From DATKQI01 sp035532755 (lineage in GTDB: Bacteria; Pseudomonadota; Alphaproteobacteria; Acetobacterales; Acetobacteraceae): 5,848 bases of DNA. The translations under genes and the position numbers were made by a program. Where the stretch lies: NCBI GenBank assembly GCA_035532755.1, contig DATKQI010000346.1, positions 1-5,848 on the forward strand, read 5' to 3'. This document shows, piece after piece, positions 1 to 5,848 of the stretch. Position 1 is the stretch's first letter; every line of letters starts with the position of its first letter. The notes beneath the pieces are model-generated. The model saw nothing but the letters and a program-made list of their open reading frames with translations. It searched no databases and had not been told where the DNA came from.

Positions 1-141
1 CCTTCGTGTCGGCCTACAACTTCGCCAAGCACCTCAAGGCGCTGAGGTGGAAGACCCCGTTCGAAGCTGTCTGCCACGCATGGACGACAACACCGGAAAT
101 CTTCAAACTCAACCCGCGTCACCTCATCCCAGGACCAAACA
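1..141 (+). mobile_element. Right-hand end of an IS481-family insertion sequence (left part outside window)
   Basis: This is the transposase-distal end of an IS whose body lies to the left of the window. Seen: a 3' transposase fragment is followed directly by an rfbA gene that breaks off in mid-domain. GC is about 56% by hand count against roughly 70% to its right. The boundary must fall between about 141 and 147, because minus-strand codons from about 148 onward still match RfbA. I set the end at 141 because the last bases read ...GGACCAAACA, so the outer strand would start TGTTTGG, and a terminal TG/CA is common in this family (inference). If so, the terminal inverted repeat overlaps the transposase C-terminal codons. 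The left inverted repeat and the target-site duplication cannot be checked here. Confidence 0.7.
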
Positions 142-146
142 TCTAA
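3..146 (+). CDS. IS481-family transposase, C-terminal fragment
   Basis: The last 47 codons of a DDE transposase, which would cut and join the ends of its IS. Reading from base 3, the fragment begins FVSAYNFAKHLKALRWKTPF and ends HLIPGPNI before TAA at 144-146. The pattern AYNFAK-LK-LR--TPFE, followed by a tryptophan, a proline-containing stretch and a final PG-N, is the characteristic tail of the roughly 310-320 residue IS481-family integrases, after the last catalytic glutamate (family recognition from memory). The catalytic DDE triad is upstream of the window, so activity cannot be judged. The stop codon may lie partly in target DNA: if the IS ends at 141, the bases TCTAA that complete the last codon and the stop come from the host side. 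It converges tail-to-tail with truncated rfbA, and the two stop codons overlap. Confidence 0.85.
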   Translation, partial: FVSAYNFAKHLKALRWKTPFEAVCHAWTTTPEIFKLNPRHLIPGPNI

Positions 147-550
147 TAGGCGAACACGGTCGCACCTTCCGGCCGGGCGGCGGCGGCGCGGAGCAGCACC
201 GAGAGATGGTCCCCATGGATCAGGTTGTCGCCCAGCGCGAGCGCGCAGGCCTGGCCGGCGAGCCACTCCCGCCCGATCAGGAAGGCCTGGGCGATGCCGT
301 CCGGCTGCGGTTGCTCGGCATAGGTGAAGTGCACCCCGAAACGGGAGCCGTCGCCCAGCAGCCGGCGGAACTGCGGCAGATCGACCGGGGTGGAGATCAC
401 CAGGATATCCCGGATGCCGGCCAGCATCAGGGTGGAGAGCGGGTAGTACGCCATCGGCTTGTCGTACACCGGCAGCAACTGCTTGGAGGCGGCGAGCGTC
501 ATCGGATGCAGGCGGGTGCCGGACCCGCCGGCGAGCAGGATGCCCTTCAT
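143..550 (-). pseudogene. rfbA: Glucose-1-phosphate thymidylyltransferase RfbA/RmlA, 3'-truncated by IS insertion
   Basis: RmlA joins dTTP and glucose-1-phosphate to give dTDP-glucose and pyrophosphate, the first step to dTDP-rhamnose. The 135 residues match the N-terminal half of a protein normally about 290 long. Visible are the nucleotide-binding loop LAGGSGTRLHPMT (residues 7-19), SKQLLPVYDKPMAYYPLSTL (22-41), the PDGIAQAF segment (83-90) and LGDNLIHG (106-113) with the metal/substrate aspartate D108. The family usually has an aromatic residue near the end of that motif (DN-FYG); here it is DNLIHG. The reading breaks after GATVFAY at TAG (145-143), exactly where IS481-type sequence begins. 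The later catalytic lysine, second metal-binding aspartate and C-terminal dimer/allosteric region are absent, so this copy should be inactive. It starts 2 bases after the rfbB stop and would be co-transcribed with it. The remainder may lie beyond the IS to the left, or be deleted. Confidence 0.92.
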
Positions 551-552
551 GG

Positions 553-1635
553 TCAGGCCGCCGTGCCCAAGGACGCAATACCCTGGGCGACGCCCAGGCG
601 TTGGCCGCCGTAGCGCGCGGCGCGCAGGCCTTCCCACCACGGGCGGTTCGCCAGGTACCATTCCACGGTGCGCGCGATGCCGCGGTCGAAATCATGCGGT
701 GCGCGCCAGTCCAGCGCGGCCTCGGTGGCCGAGGGGTCTATCTCGTAGCGGAAATCATGCCCCGGCCGGTCGGCCACGAAATGGATCAGCCGTTCGCGCG
801 GGCCGGCCTCGTCGGGCAGGTGCCGATCCAGCGCAGCGCAGATCGCGCGCACCACGTCGAGATTGCTGCGCGGCTGGCGCGCGCCGATGCAGTAGGTCTG
901 CCCGGGCGCACCCTGCTCCAGCACGCGCACCAGCGCCGCCGGGTGGTCTTCCACGAACAGCCAGTCCCGCCGGTGCGATCCGTCGCCATAGACCGGCAGC
1001 TTCCGCCCTTCCAGCGCATTGAGCAGCACCAGCGGAATCAGCTTCTCGGGGAATTGCCACGGCCCGTAGTTGTTGGTGGTGTTGGAGACGATGCACGGCA
1101 GGCCGTAGGTGTGGGCCCAGGCGCGCACCAGATGGTCGGACGCCGCTTTGCTCGCCGAATACGGGCTGCGCGGATCGTAGGACGTGGTTTCGGTGAACGG
1201 CGGATCGTCCGCCCCCAGCGCGCCGAACACCTCGTCGGTGGAGACATGGTGGAAGCGGAAGCGCTGCCGCGCCGCCGGCCCGAGCCCGGACCAGTAGTGT
1301 CTTGCAGCCTCCAGCTGGGTGAAGGTGCCGACGATGTTGCTGTGGATGAACGGCCCCGGGCCGTCGATCGAGCGATCGACATGGGTTTCCGCGGCGAGGT
1401 GCATCACCGCGTCCGGCTGGTATGTCGCGAACACCTCGGCCATCGCCGCCGCGTCGGTCACGTCGGCGCGCAGCAGGATGTGGCGGGGGTGGGTGCGCGC
1501 ATCCTCCAGCGCCTCCTCCGAGGCGGCGTAGGTCATGCGGTCCACGTTCACCACCGCATGGTCGCGCGTTCCGACGATATGGCGCACGACGGCCGACCCG
1601 ATGAACCCGCAGCCGCCCGTCAAGAGCACTCGCAT
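553..1635 (-). CDS. rfbB: dTDP-glucose 4,6-dehydratase RfbB/RmlB
   Basis: Cytoplasmic extended-SDR enzyme converting dTDP-glucose to dTDP-4-keto-6-deoxyglucose with bound NAD+. The 360 residues are normal length (about 350). Seen in order: the Rossmann loop GGCGFIG (residues 7-13, GxxGxxG), HLAAETHVDRSIDGP (79-93), HVSTDEVFG (130-138) with the catalytic Asp134-Glu135 pair, YSASK (159-163) with the SDR Tyr159/Lys163, NNYGPWQFPEKLIPL (188-202), DWLFVEDH (224-231) and DRPGHDFRYEID (289-300). Small departures from the commonest consensus are Phe137 for Tyr, and NTTNNYGPWQF where NCSNNYGPYQF is usual; none touches the catalytic set. The ATG at 1635 is chosen because the Rossmann motif begins at residue 5 and GGGATGG lies just upstream, even though the frame stays open far upstream. 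First gene of a leftward rfbB-rfbA operon, divergent from the glycosyltransferases. The product would have no local RmlA partner, as rfbA is truncated. Confidence 0.97.
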   Translation of the reverse strand: MRVLLTGGCGFIGSAVVRHIVGTRDHAVVNVDRMTYAASEEALEDARTHPRHILLRADVTDAAAMAEVFATYQPDAVMHLAAETHVDRSIDGPGPFIHSNIVGTFTQLEAARHYWSGLGPAARQRFRFHHVSTDEVFGALGADDPPFTETTSYDPRSPYSASKAASDHLVRAWAHTYGLPCIVSNTTNNYGPWQFPEKLIPLVLLNALEGRKLPVYGDGSHRRDWLFVEDHPAALVRVLEQGAPGQTYCIGARQPRSNLDVVRAICAALDRHLPDEAGPRERLIHFVADRPGHDFRYEIDPSATEAALDWRAPHDFDRGIARTVEWYLANRPWWEGLRAARYGGQRLGVAQGIASLGTAA

Positions 1636-1797
1636 CAATCGCCATCCCGCTCCGGTTGCACCGCGGCGCGAAATTGGCAGCCTTCCGACCGCGGGGCAAC
1701 CATTGTAAGCTCGCCTTGACGCTCGCGATGACTCCCCGGAACGAAATGCCGGCGATTTTCCGGCGGTCTTCGACTGCAACCGGAAAGGGTATTCCAT
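1636..1797. promoter_or_regulatory. Divergent intergenic region with candidate promoters for rfbB (-) and the glycosyltransferase pair (+)
   Basis: This 162-base stretch separates the starts of two divergent transcription units, so both promoters should be here (inference from layout). It has more A/T-rich patches than the flanking genes. Leftward, 1707-1702 reads TACAAT on the minus strand, a good -10-like hexamer about 67 bases before the rfbB start, but I see no convincing -35 partner. Rightward, TTGACG at 1716-1721 resembles a -35 box. The position 17 bases further (1739-1744, GAACGA) is a poor -10. A short inverted repeat GCCGG (1748-1752) / CCGGC (1760-1764) with a 7-base loop lies in the presumed leader of the rightward genes. 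All sites are visual candidates only. Confidence 0.35.
1782..1789 (+). promoter_or_regulatory. Ribosome binding site of the GT2-type glycosyltransferase
   Basis: The purine run GGAAAGGG lies 8 bases before the ATG at 1798, a normal Shine-Dalgarno distance. It supports 1798 as the true start of the 627-residue protein rather than an internal methionine nearer the catalytic domain. Confidence 0.6.
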
Positions 1798-3681
1798 ATG
1801 CCGCCACGGCCGATCCGCGGGCCGATCCGGGGCCATGTCGATTCCTGCTTCTTCGACGGCCGCGCCCTGGTGCTGGTGGGCTGGCTGCTGGAGGAAAGTG
1901 CCGATCTCGTGGAACTGGCGGTGGAGGCGGGCGGCACGCGGATCGACCTTGCCGGGCGGCATTTCCGCCACCCCCGGCCCGACGTGGCGCTGTCTCTCGC
2001 CCGGGAAGGCGAAGCAGCGGCGGCCGATCTTTCCGGCCTGGTCTGCCTGGCGGCACTTCCGGCCACGGCTTTCCCGCCGGCCGGGCCGACCGTGCTGCTG
2101 GTGGCGACGGCCGACGGCCGGTCCCTGCGGATCGGGATCGAACCGGCCGCCGATCGCACGGCGCTCGACGAGATGGCTTTCGCCGACGCCTTCGCCGGGC
2201 TGCCGGCCGACACCGTCCTGTCGGTCCTGGAACAGCTCGGCATCGACGGCCCGCCGGATGCGCTTCCTCCGCCGCTGCGCGCGCGGTTGCGGATGCATTG
2301 GCGCCGCGCCGTGCAGGATCTGCCGACCTGCCTGGAGGACGACGCCACGCCTTCGCGGATGTACGTCGATTTCGCGATGGCGGGCCCGCAACGGGGGCTG
2401 CTGGCCTATGGCTGGCGGCTGCTGAACGGCTGCGACGTGCGGTCTGTGCACTTCCACCGGGTGGATGACATCGCGCGCGACCTGATCGCGCACTGGACGC
2501 TGATCGAGCGGCCGGATGTGGTGGAAAGCCTGCGCGCGCAGGGGGTGTTCTTCGAATCCGATGAACTCGGCTTCATGTTCCACATCCCGTGGGAGGCGCA
2601 GCCGGCTGATGCCGCGTGCTACCTGCGCGTCGGCTTCGCCGATGGCCGCGTGCGGCGGATGAAGCTCGACATGCGGCCCTACCCCACCGACCCGATCGCC
2701 GCCATCCGCCACGTGCTGGGCGCGTTCTGGCCGACCCAGCGCAACATGCGCGCCATGCTGGACCGGCATGTGGGCCCGGTGGTGGAGGCGATCTGGAACA
2801 CCCGCACCCGCCCCGCCGGGACGGTACGCGAATTCGGCTTCGGCACGCCGCCCGCCCGCCCGGTCGCCTCCATGGTCGTGCCGATCCATACAAGGTTCGA
2901 CTTCATCGAGTTCCAGATCGCCCAGTTCGCCAACGACCCGGACATGGCCCGGCACGAGCTGATCTACGTGATCGACGACCCGGCGATCTACGAGGCGGTG
3001 CGGCCGTTCTGCATCGAGATCGGCCGGTTCTACGGCGTGCCGTTCCGCGTGCTGTACCAGGGCGTCAGCCGCGGTTTCGCCGGGGCCACCAACCTGGGCG
3101 CGGCGGCGGCGAAGGGCGAGTACGTCCTGCTGTTGAATTCGGATGTGTTTCCCCGCCATCCGGGCTGGCTCGGCGCGCTGGTGGACGCGCATCGCGCCCT
3201 GCCGGCGGCGGGCGCGGTGGCGCCGAAGCTGCTGTTCGAGGACGGCAGCATCCAGCACGCCGGCATCCGCTTCGCCCCGCTCGACATGTGGGGCGGGCTG
3301 TGGGTGAACGACCATCCGCTGAAGGGCCAGCCCGATCCGGCGCTGCATGGCGCCGGACCGCAGGGGCCGGTGCCGATGAGCGCCCTCACCGGCGCCTGCC
3401 TGCTGGCCGAGGCCGCCACCTTCCGCCGCCTGGGCGGGCTGTCGGAGGACTACATCATCGGCGATTTCGAAGACACGGACCTGTGCCTGAAGATGCGGGA
3501 GGCCGGGCTGACCAACTACTACATCCCCGGCGTGTCGCTGTACCACCTGGAACGCCAGTCCCAGGCGCTGCAAGGCAGCCCACACTGGCGCACCGCGCTC
3601 ACCGCCTACAACTGCTGGCGCCACGACCGGCGCTGGGGCACGCGGATCGCCCAAGAGGCCGCGGCGGAGATGGCCGGCTGA
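1798..3681 (+). CDS. GT2-type (GT-A fold) glycosyltransferase with duplicated N-terminal module
   Basis: Likely transfers a nucleotide-activated sugar to a lipid-linked or growing glycan at the inner face of the membrane. The catalytic part is residues about 356-585: VASMVVPIHTRFDFIEFQI (356-374) is the first strand, NLGAAAAKGEYVLLLNSDV (432-450) carries the DXD-like N447-S448-D449, LTGACLLAEAATFRRLGGL (530-548) is the acceptor-side strand, and DFEDTDLCLKMREAG (556-570) holds the E558-D559 catalytic-base motif. This resembles rhamnosyltransferase-like GT2 enzymes, but the sugar cannot be read from sequence. The first ~295 residues are two weakly similar ~100-residue modules (14-116 and 190-294), probably beta-rich, separated by a mainly helical linker. 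Similar modules occur before bacterial GT2 domains (my recollection). At 627 residues it is about twice a minimal GT2. I see no signal peptide or clear transmembrane helix. It overlaps the next gene by one base and diverges from rfbB, which suggests a role in the same polysaccharide. Confidence 0.92.
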   Translation: MPPRPIRGPIRGHVDSCFFDGRALVLVGWLLEESADLVELAVEAGGTRIDLAGRHFRHPRPDVALSLAREGEAAAADLSGLVCLAALPATAFPPAGPTVLLVATADGRSLRIGIEPAADRTALDEMAFADAFAGLPADTVLSVLEQLGIDGPPDALPPPLRARLRMHWRRAVQDLPTCLEDDATPSRMYVDFAMAGPQRGLLAYGWRLLNGCDVRSVHFHRVDDIARDLIAHWTLIERPDVVESLRAQGVFFESDELGFMFHIPWEAQPADAACYLRVGFADGRVRRMKLDMRPYPTDPIAAIRHVLGAFWPTQRNMRAMLDRHVGPVVEAIWNTRTRPAGTVREFGFGTPPARPVASMVVPIHTRFDFIEFQIAQFANDPDMARHELIYVIDDPAIYEAVRPFCIEIGRFYGVPFRVLYQGVSRGFAGATNLGAAAAKGEYVLLLNSDVFPRHPGWLGALVDAHRALPAAGAVAPKLLFEDGSIQHAGIRFAPLDMWGGLWVNDHPLKGQPDPALHGAGPQGPVPMSALTGACLLAEAATFRRLGGLSEDYIIGDFEDTDLCLKMREAGLTNYYIPGVSLYHLERQSQALQGSPHWRTALTAYNCWRHDRRWGTRIAQEAAAEMAG

Positions 3682-4991
3682 TGCGCATCCTCGTCATCGC
3701 CCATGGCCATCCGGACCTCAGCACCGGCGGCGGGGAGATCGCGGCGTATCGCCAGGCGCAGGAATTGCGCCGGCAGGGCCATGCCACCCTGTTCCTCGCC
3801 CGTGCGCCGACCGGGGCAAGCCGCGCCGGCACCCCGTTCTCCGTGCGCGCCGGCCAGCCGGACGATGTGCTGTTCCATTCCCCGGCGTTCGACCGGTTCC
3901 TGAACTCGCAGCGGACGAAATGGGCGCTGCATGAGGAGTTCCGCAGCCTGCTGGAAAGCTTCCGGCCCGATGCGGTGCATCTGCACCACTACATGCACCT
4001 GGGCCTGGAGTTCATCCGGGAGGCACGAAAATATTCGGCCACCCTGCCCATCGTGATGACGCTGCACGAATACATGGCGATCTGCGACCATGACGGGCAG
4101 ATGGTGAAGACCGACGGGCGGCTGTGCGAGGCTTCCTCCCCGCTCGACTGCCATCTGTGCTTCCCCGACAAGGCGCCGCAGGAGTTCTTCCTGCGCGAAC
4201 AGTTCCACAAATCCTACTTCGCGCTGGTCGATCGCTTCGTCTGCCCCAGCCGCTTCCTGCTGGAGCGCTATGCCGCCTGGGGGATCGAGCGGGCAAAACT
4301 CCTGTGCATCGAGAACGGCCAGCATCTGCCGCCGGCGGCACCCGCGCCGGACACGGACGAGGCCGCGGCCGCGGCAAGCCTGTGCCGCCGCTTCGGCTTC
4401 TTCGGCCAGATCTCCCGCCTGAAGGGCATCGACCTGCTGTTCGACGCAATCGGGATGCTCGATCCGGCAACGGCTGGAACGCCGGGCTTCCGCATCCATG
4501 GCTCCCTGCAATGGCAGACCGATGCCTTCCGCGCGGCCTTCGCGGATCGGCTGGCGACGCTCGGCGGGCGCGTGGCCTTCGGCGGCCCGTATCGCGCGCA
4601 GGACGTGGGCGCGCTGATGCGGGAGGTCGGCTGGGTGGTGGTCCCCTCGATCTGGTGGGAGAATTCGCCGCTGGTGATCCAGGAGGCCTTCGCCCATGGC
4701 CGCCCGGTGATCGTGGCTGACATCGGCGGCATGGCGGAGAAGGTGCAGGAGCGGGTGAACGGCCTGCATTTCCGCGCCCGCAGCGCCGCCCACTTGGCGC
4801 GCGTGCTGGCCGAAGCAGCCGATCCCGCACTGTGGAGCGCCTGCCGGCGGCGGATCGAACCGCCGCCCTCGATCGAGGCGGCAACGGGGACGCATCTCGC
4901 GCTGTATGCGCAGATCGCGGCGGAGCGCGAACCGCTTCCCGCCACGGCAGCGCGGCCGGCGCGCAAGGGCGGGCGCGCGGTACGGGCATAG
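3681..4991 (+). CDS. GT4-family (GT-B fold) glycosyltransferase
   Basis: A retaining sugar transferase of the glycosyl transferases group 1 type, presumably adding a residue to the same cytoplasmic glycan intermediate. The 436 residues start MRILVIAHGHPDLSTGGGE, with the N-terminal glycine-rich loop at 16-19. HLHHYMHLGLEF (100-111) and MTLHEYMAICDHDGQMV (126-142) belong to the acceptor-binding N-lobe. The donor-binding C-lobe shows FGQISRLKGIDLL (241-253), with R246 and K248, and the E-x7-E motif from E327 to E335 in WENSPLVIQEAF. Four cysteines (C135, C149, C157, C160) form a cluster after the histidine loop. The basic tail (RPARKGGRAVRA) is not part of the conserved fold. The ATG shares its A with the preceding TGA (TGATG at 3679-3683). 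GGAG at 3666-3669 is a somewhat distant ribosome site, so translational coupling to the GT2 gene is likely. Family assignment is secure; donor sugar and linkage are unknown. Confidence 0.93.
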   Translation: MRILVIAHGHPDLSTGGGEIAAYRQAQELRRQGHATLFLARAPTGASRAGTPFSVRAGQPDDVLFHSPAFDRFLNSQRTKWALHEEFRSLLESFRPDAVHLHHYMHLGLEFIREARKYSATLPIVMTLHEYMAICDHDGQMVKTDGRLCEASSPLDCHLCFPDKAPQEFFLREQFHKSYFALVDRFVCPSRFLLERYAAWGIERAKLLCIENGQHLPPAAPAPDTDEAAAAASLCRRFGFFGQISRLKGIDLLFDAIGMLDPATAGTPGFRIHGSLQWQTDAFRAAFADRLATLGGRVAFGGPYRAQDVGALMREVGWVVVPSIWWENSPLVIQEAFAHGRPVIVADIGGMAEKVQERVNGLHFRARSAAHLARVLAEAADPALWSACRRRIEPPPSIEAATGTHLALYAQIAAEREPLPATAARPARKGGRAVRA

Positions 4992-5048
4992 GCGGCACGG
5001 CTGGACCCGCGGGAGCCTCCCGCCCTACCGTTCGCGATGGAGGTTTTC
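4992..5048 (+). other. Short intergenic gap with a GC-rich hairpin, no clear terminator
   Basis: Between the GT4 stop and the FAD oxidoreductase start, the perfect inverted repeat GCGGGA (5009-5014) / TCCCGC (5018-5023) with a 3-base loop could form a stable hairpin. It is followed by CCTACCG rather than a T run, so it does not meet the usual criterion for an intrinsic terminator. It may attenuate or pause transcription, or be fortuitous in such GC-rich DNA. No obvious promoter hexamers are seen in the 57 bases, so read-through into the oxidoreductase gene is possible. Confidence 0.35.
5039..5043 (+). promoter_or_regulatory. Ribosome binding site deciding the oxidoreductase start
   Basis: GGAGG lies 5 bases before the ATG at 5049. 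It overlaps an in-frame upstream ATG at 5037, which has no purine run at a suitable distance of its own. This favours 5049 over 5037 as the start, a difference of four residues. Confidence 0.65.
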
Positions 5049-5848
5049 ATGCCAGACACCCTGCCCCAGGCCGCGCTGCTCGACCGGCTGTTCGCCGTGC
5101 TGGGCCGGCGCGGCCTGCTGACCGACCCGGCGGACACCGCGCCCTTCGCGGAAGACTGGCGGCGTTTGTACCAGGGCCGCACGCCGGCGGTGCTTCGCCC
5201 GGCCGATACCGCCCAGGTGGCCGAGGTGGTGCGCCTGTGCGCGGAGGCACGGGTGGGGCTGGTGCCGCAGGGCGGCAACACGTCCATGGTCGGCGGCGCG
5301 GTGCCGGCGGAGGACGGCAGCCAGCTCGTGCTGAGCCTCGCGCGCCTCAACCGGGTGCGCGCGATCGACGCGACGGACATGACCATGACGGTCGAGGCAG
5401 GCGTGACGCTGAAGGCGGCCCAGACGGCGGCGGCCGAAGCGGGCTGCCTGCTGCCGCTGTCGATCGGTTCGGAGGGCAGCGCGCAGATCGGCGGGGTGCT
5501 GTCCACAAATGCGGGCGGCAACAACACCGTGCGCTACGGCAACGCGCGGGACCTCGTGCTGGGGCTGGAGGTGGTGTTGGCGGACGGGCAGGTGTGGAAC
5601 GGGCTGCGCCGGCTGCGCAAGGACAACACGGGTTACTGCCTGCGCCAGCTCTTCGTGGGTGCGGAAGGCACGCTGGGCGTGATCACGGCCGCCGTGCTGA
5701 AGCTGGTGCCGCGCCCGCGGGAGATCGAGGTTGCCTTGTGCGCCGTGGCCTCGCCGCAGGCGGCACTCGATCTGTTCGCCCGGTTCCAGCAGCATGACGC
5801 CGCGGCGGTGCAGGCCTTCGAATACATGGGCGGGGAGGGGATGGGGCT
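5049..5848 (+). CDS. FAD-binding oxidoreductase of the GlcD / D-2-hydroxyglutarate dehydrogenase type, N-terminal part
   Basis: Flavoenzyme likely oxidising a D-2-hydroxyacid (D-2-hydroxyglutarate, D-lactate or glycolate) to the 2-oxoacid. The 266 codons present cover the PCMH-type FAD-binding domain and the start of the FAD-oxidase C-terminal domain; family members are about 470 residues, so some 200 lie beyond the window. Seen: PAVLRPADTAQVAEVVRLC (46-64), the FAD pyrophosphate loop PQGGNTSMVGGAVP (73-86), IGSEGSAQIGGVLSTNAGG (139-157), RYGNARDLVLGLEVVLADG (162-180), RKDNTGY (190-196) and LFVGAEGTLGVIT (201-213). These runs fit the D-2-hydroxyglutarate/D-lactate dehydrogenase-like branch, but the substrate-specifying residues are mostly in the missing half. 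No signal peptide is seen, so it is probably cytoplasmic. It follows the GT4 gene by 57 bases on the same strand with its own strong ribosome site. Functionally it looks unrelated to polysaccharide synthesis and probably marks the end of that cluster. Confidence 0.92.
   Translation, partial: MPDTLPQAALLDRLFAVLGRRGLLTDPADTAPFAEDWRRLYQGRTPAVLRPADTAQVAEVVRLCAEARVGLVPQGGNTSMVGGAVPAEDGSQLVLSLARLNRVRAIDATDMTMTVEAGVTLKAAQTAAAEAGCLLPLSIGSEGSAQIGGVLSTNAGGNNTVRYGNARDLVLGLEVVLADGQVWNGLRRLRKDNTGYCLRQLFVGAEGTLGVITAAVLKLVPRPREIEVALCAVASPQAALDLFARFQQHDAAAVQAFEYMGGEGMG

Noticed and set aside
601..1719. Plus-strand open frame of 372 codons across rfbB
   Set aside because: It is the mirror of rfbB codons, with arginine/histidine-rich translation and no recognisable motif. 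The minus strand carries the full set of RmlB motifs.
1636..3654. The rfbB frame stays open for 673 codons upstream of its start, antisense to the GT2 gene, suggesting a 1033-residue fusion
   Set aside because: The extra translation is low-complexity (rich in R, H, A, G, Q) with no domain pattern, while the plus strand encodes a clear glycosyltransferase. Long antisense frames are expected in DNA this GC-rich. The Rossmann motif starts right after the ATG at 1635.
3606..4895. Minus-strand open frame of 429 codons opposite the GT4 gene
   Set aside because: It is an antisense shadow of a well-supported GT4 gene. Its composition is typical of reverse-complemented GC-rich codons and it has no independent start context or motif.
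5009..5023. GC-rich hairpin after the GT4 gene as an intrinsic terminator
   Set aside because: There is no T run after the stem; the following bases are CCTACCG. I list it only as a possible structure within the intergenic gap.
5037..5048. Earlier in-frame ATG of the FAD oxidoreductase at 5037
   Set aside because: It has no ribosome site at a suitable distance. GGAGG overlaps it and serves the ATG at 5049.
1..5848. CRISPR arrays, tRNA/rRNA genes, toxin-antitoxin or defence genes
   Set aside because: I saw no regularly spaced repeats, no tRNA-like cloverleaf, and no protein motifs of such systems. Coding space is almost fully used by the genes described.

Overview
The window is GC-rich (by eye close to 70% G+C outside the first ~146 bases) and densely coding, with a strong GC bias at third codon positions. 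Together with the gene content this suggests an alphaproteobacterium, possibly Rhodospirillales/Acetobacteraceae. That placement is an impression from composition and protein style, not from a marker gene. The region is a surface-polysaccharide (O-antigen, capsule or exopolysaccharide) locus with a mobile-element scar at its left edge and an unrelated metabolic gene at its right edge.

Layout. (1) Bases 1-146 (+): the last 47 codons of an IS481-family transposase, of visibly lower GC (about 56% by hand count). (2) 143-550 (-): the first 135 codons of rfbA/rmlA (glucose-1-phosphate thymidylyltransferase), cut off at the IS junction. The rest of the gene is not present. (3) 553-1635 (-): complete rfbB/rmlB (dTDP-glucose 4,6-dehydratase), 2 bases upstream of rfbA in the same operon. 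(4) 1636-1797: a 162-base divergent intergenic region that must carry promoters for both directions. (5) 1798-3681 (+): a 627-residue GT2-type glycosyltransferase with a long two-module N-terminal extension. (6) 3681-4991 (+): a 436-residue GT4-type glycosyltransferase overlapping the previous stop by one base (TGATG), so probably translationally coupled. (7) 5049-5848 (+): the N-terminal 266 codons of a GlcD/D-2-hydroxyglutarate dehydrogenase-type FAD oxidoreductase, running off the window.

How they fit together: RfbA and RfbB perform the first two steps from glucose-1-phosphate to dTDP-4-keto-6-deoxyglucose, the precursor of dTDP-rhamnose and related deoxysugars. The two divergently transcribed glycosyltransferases would transfer activated sugars onto a growing cytoplasmic glycan. 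Loss of the RfbA C-terminal half means this copy should be inactive, so the pathway here is either broken or relies on another rmlA copy. The FAD oxidoreductase has no evident link to glycan synthesis and probably marks the end of the cluster.

I do not see a wholly new system. The most notable observations are the IS481-truncated rfbA with interlocking stop codons at the junction, and an internal duplication in the N-terminal half of the GT2 protein, where landmark residues recur at a constant spacing of 176-178 residues.
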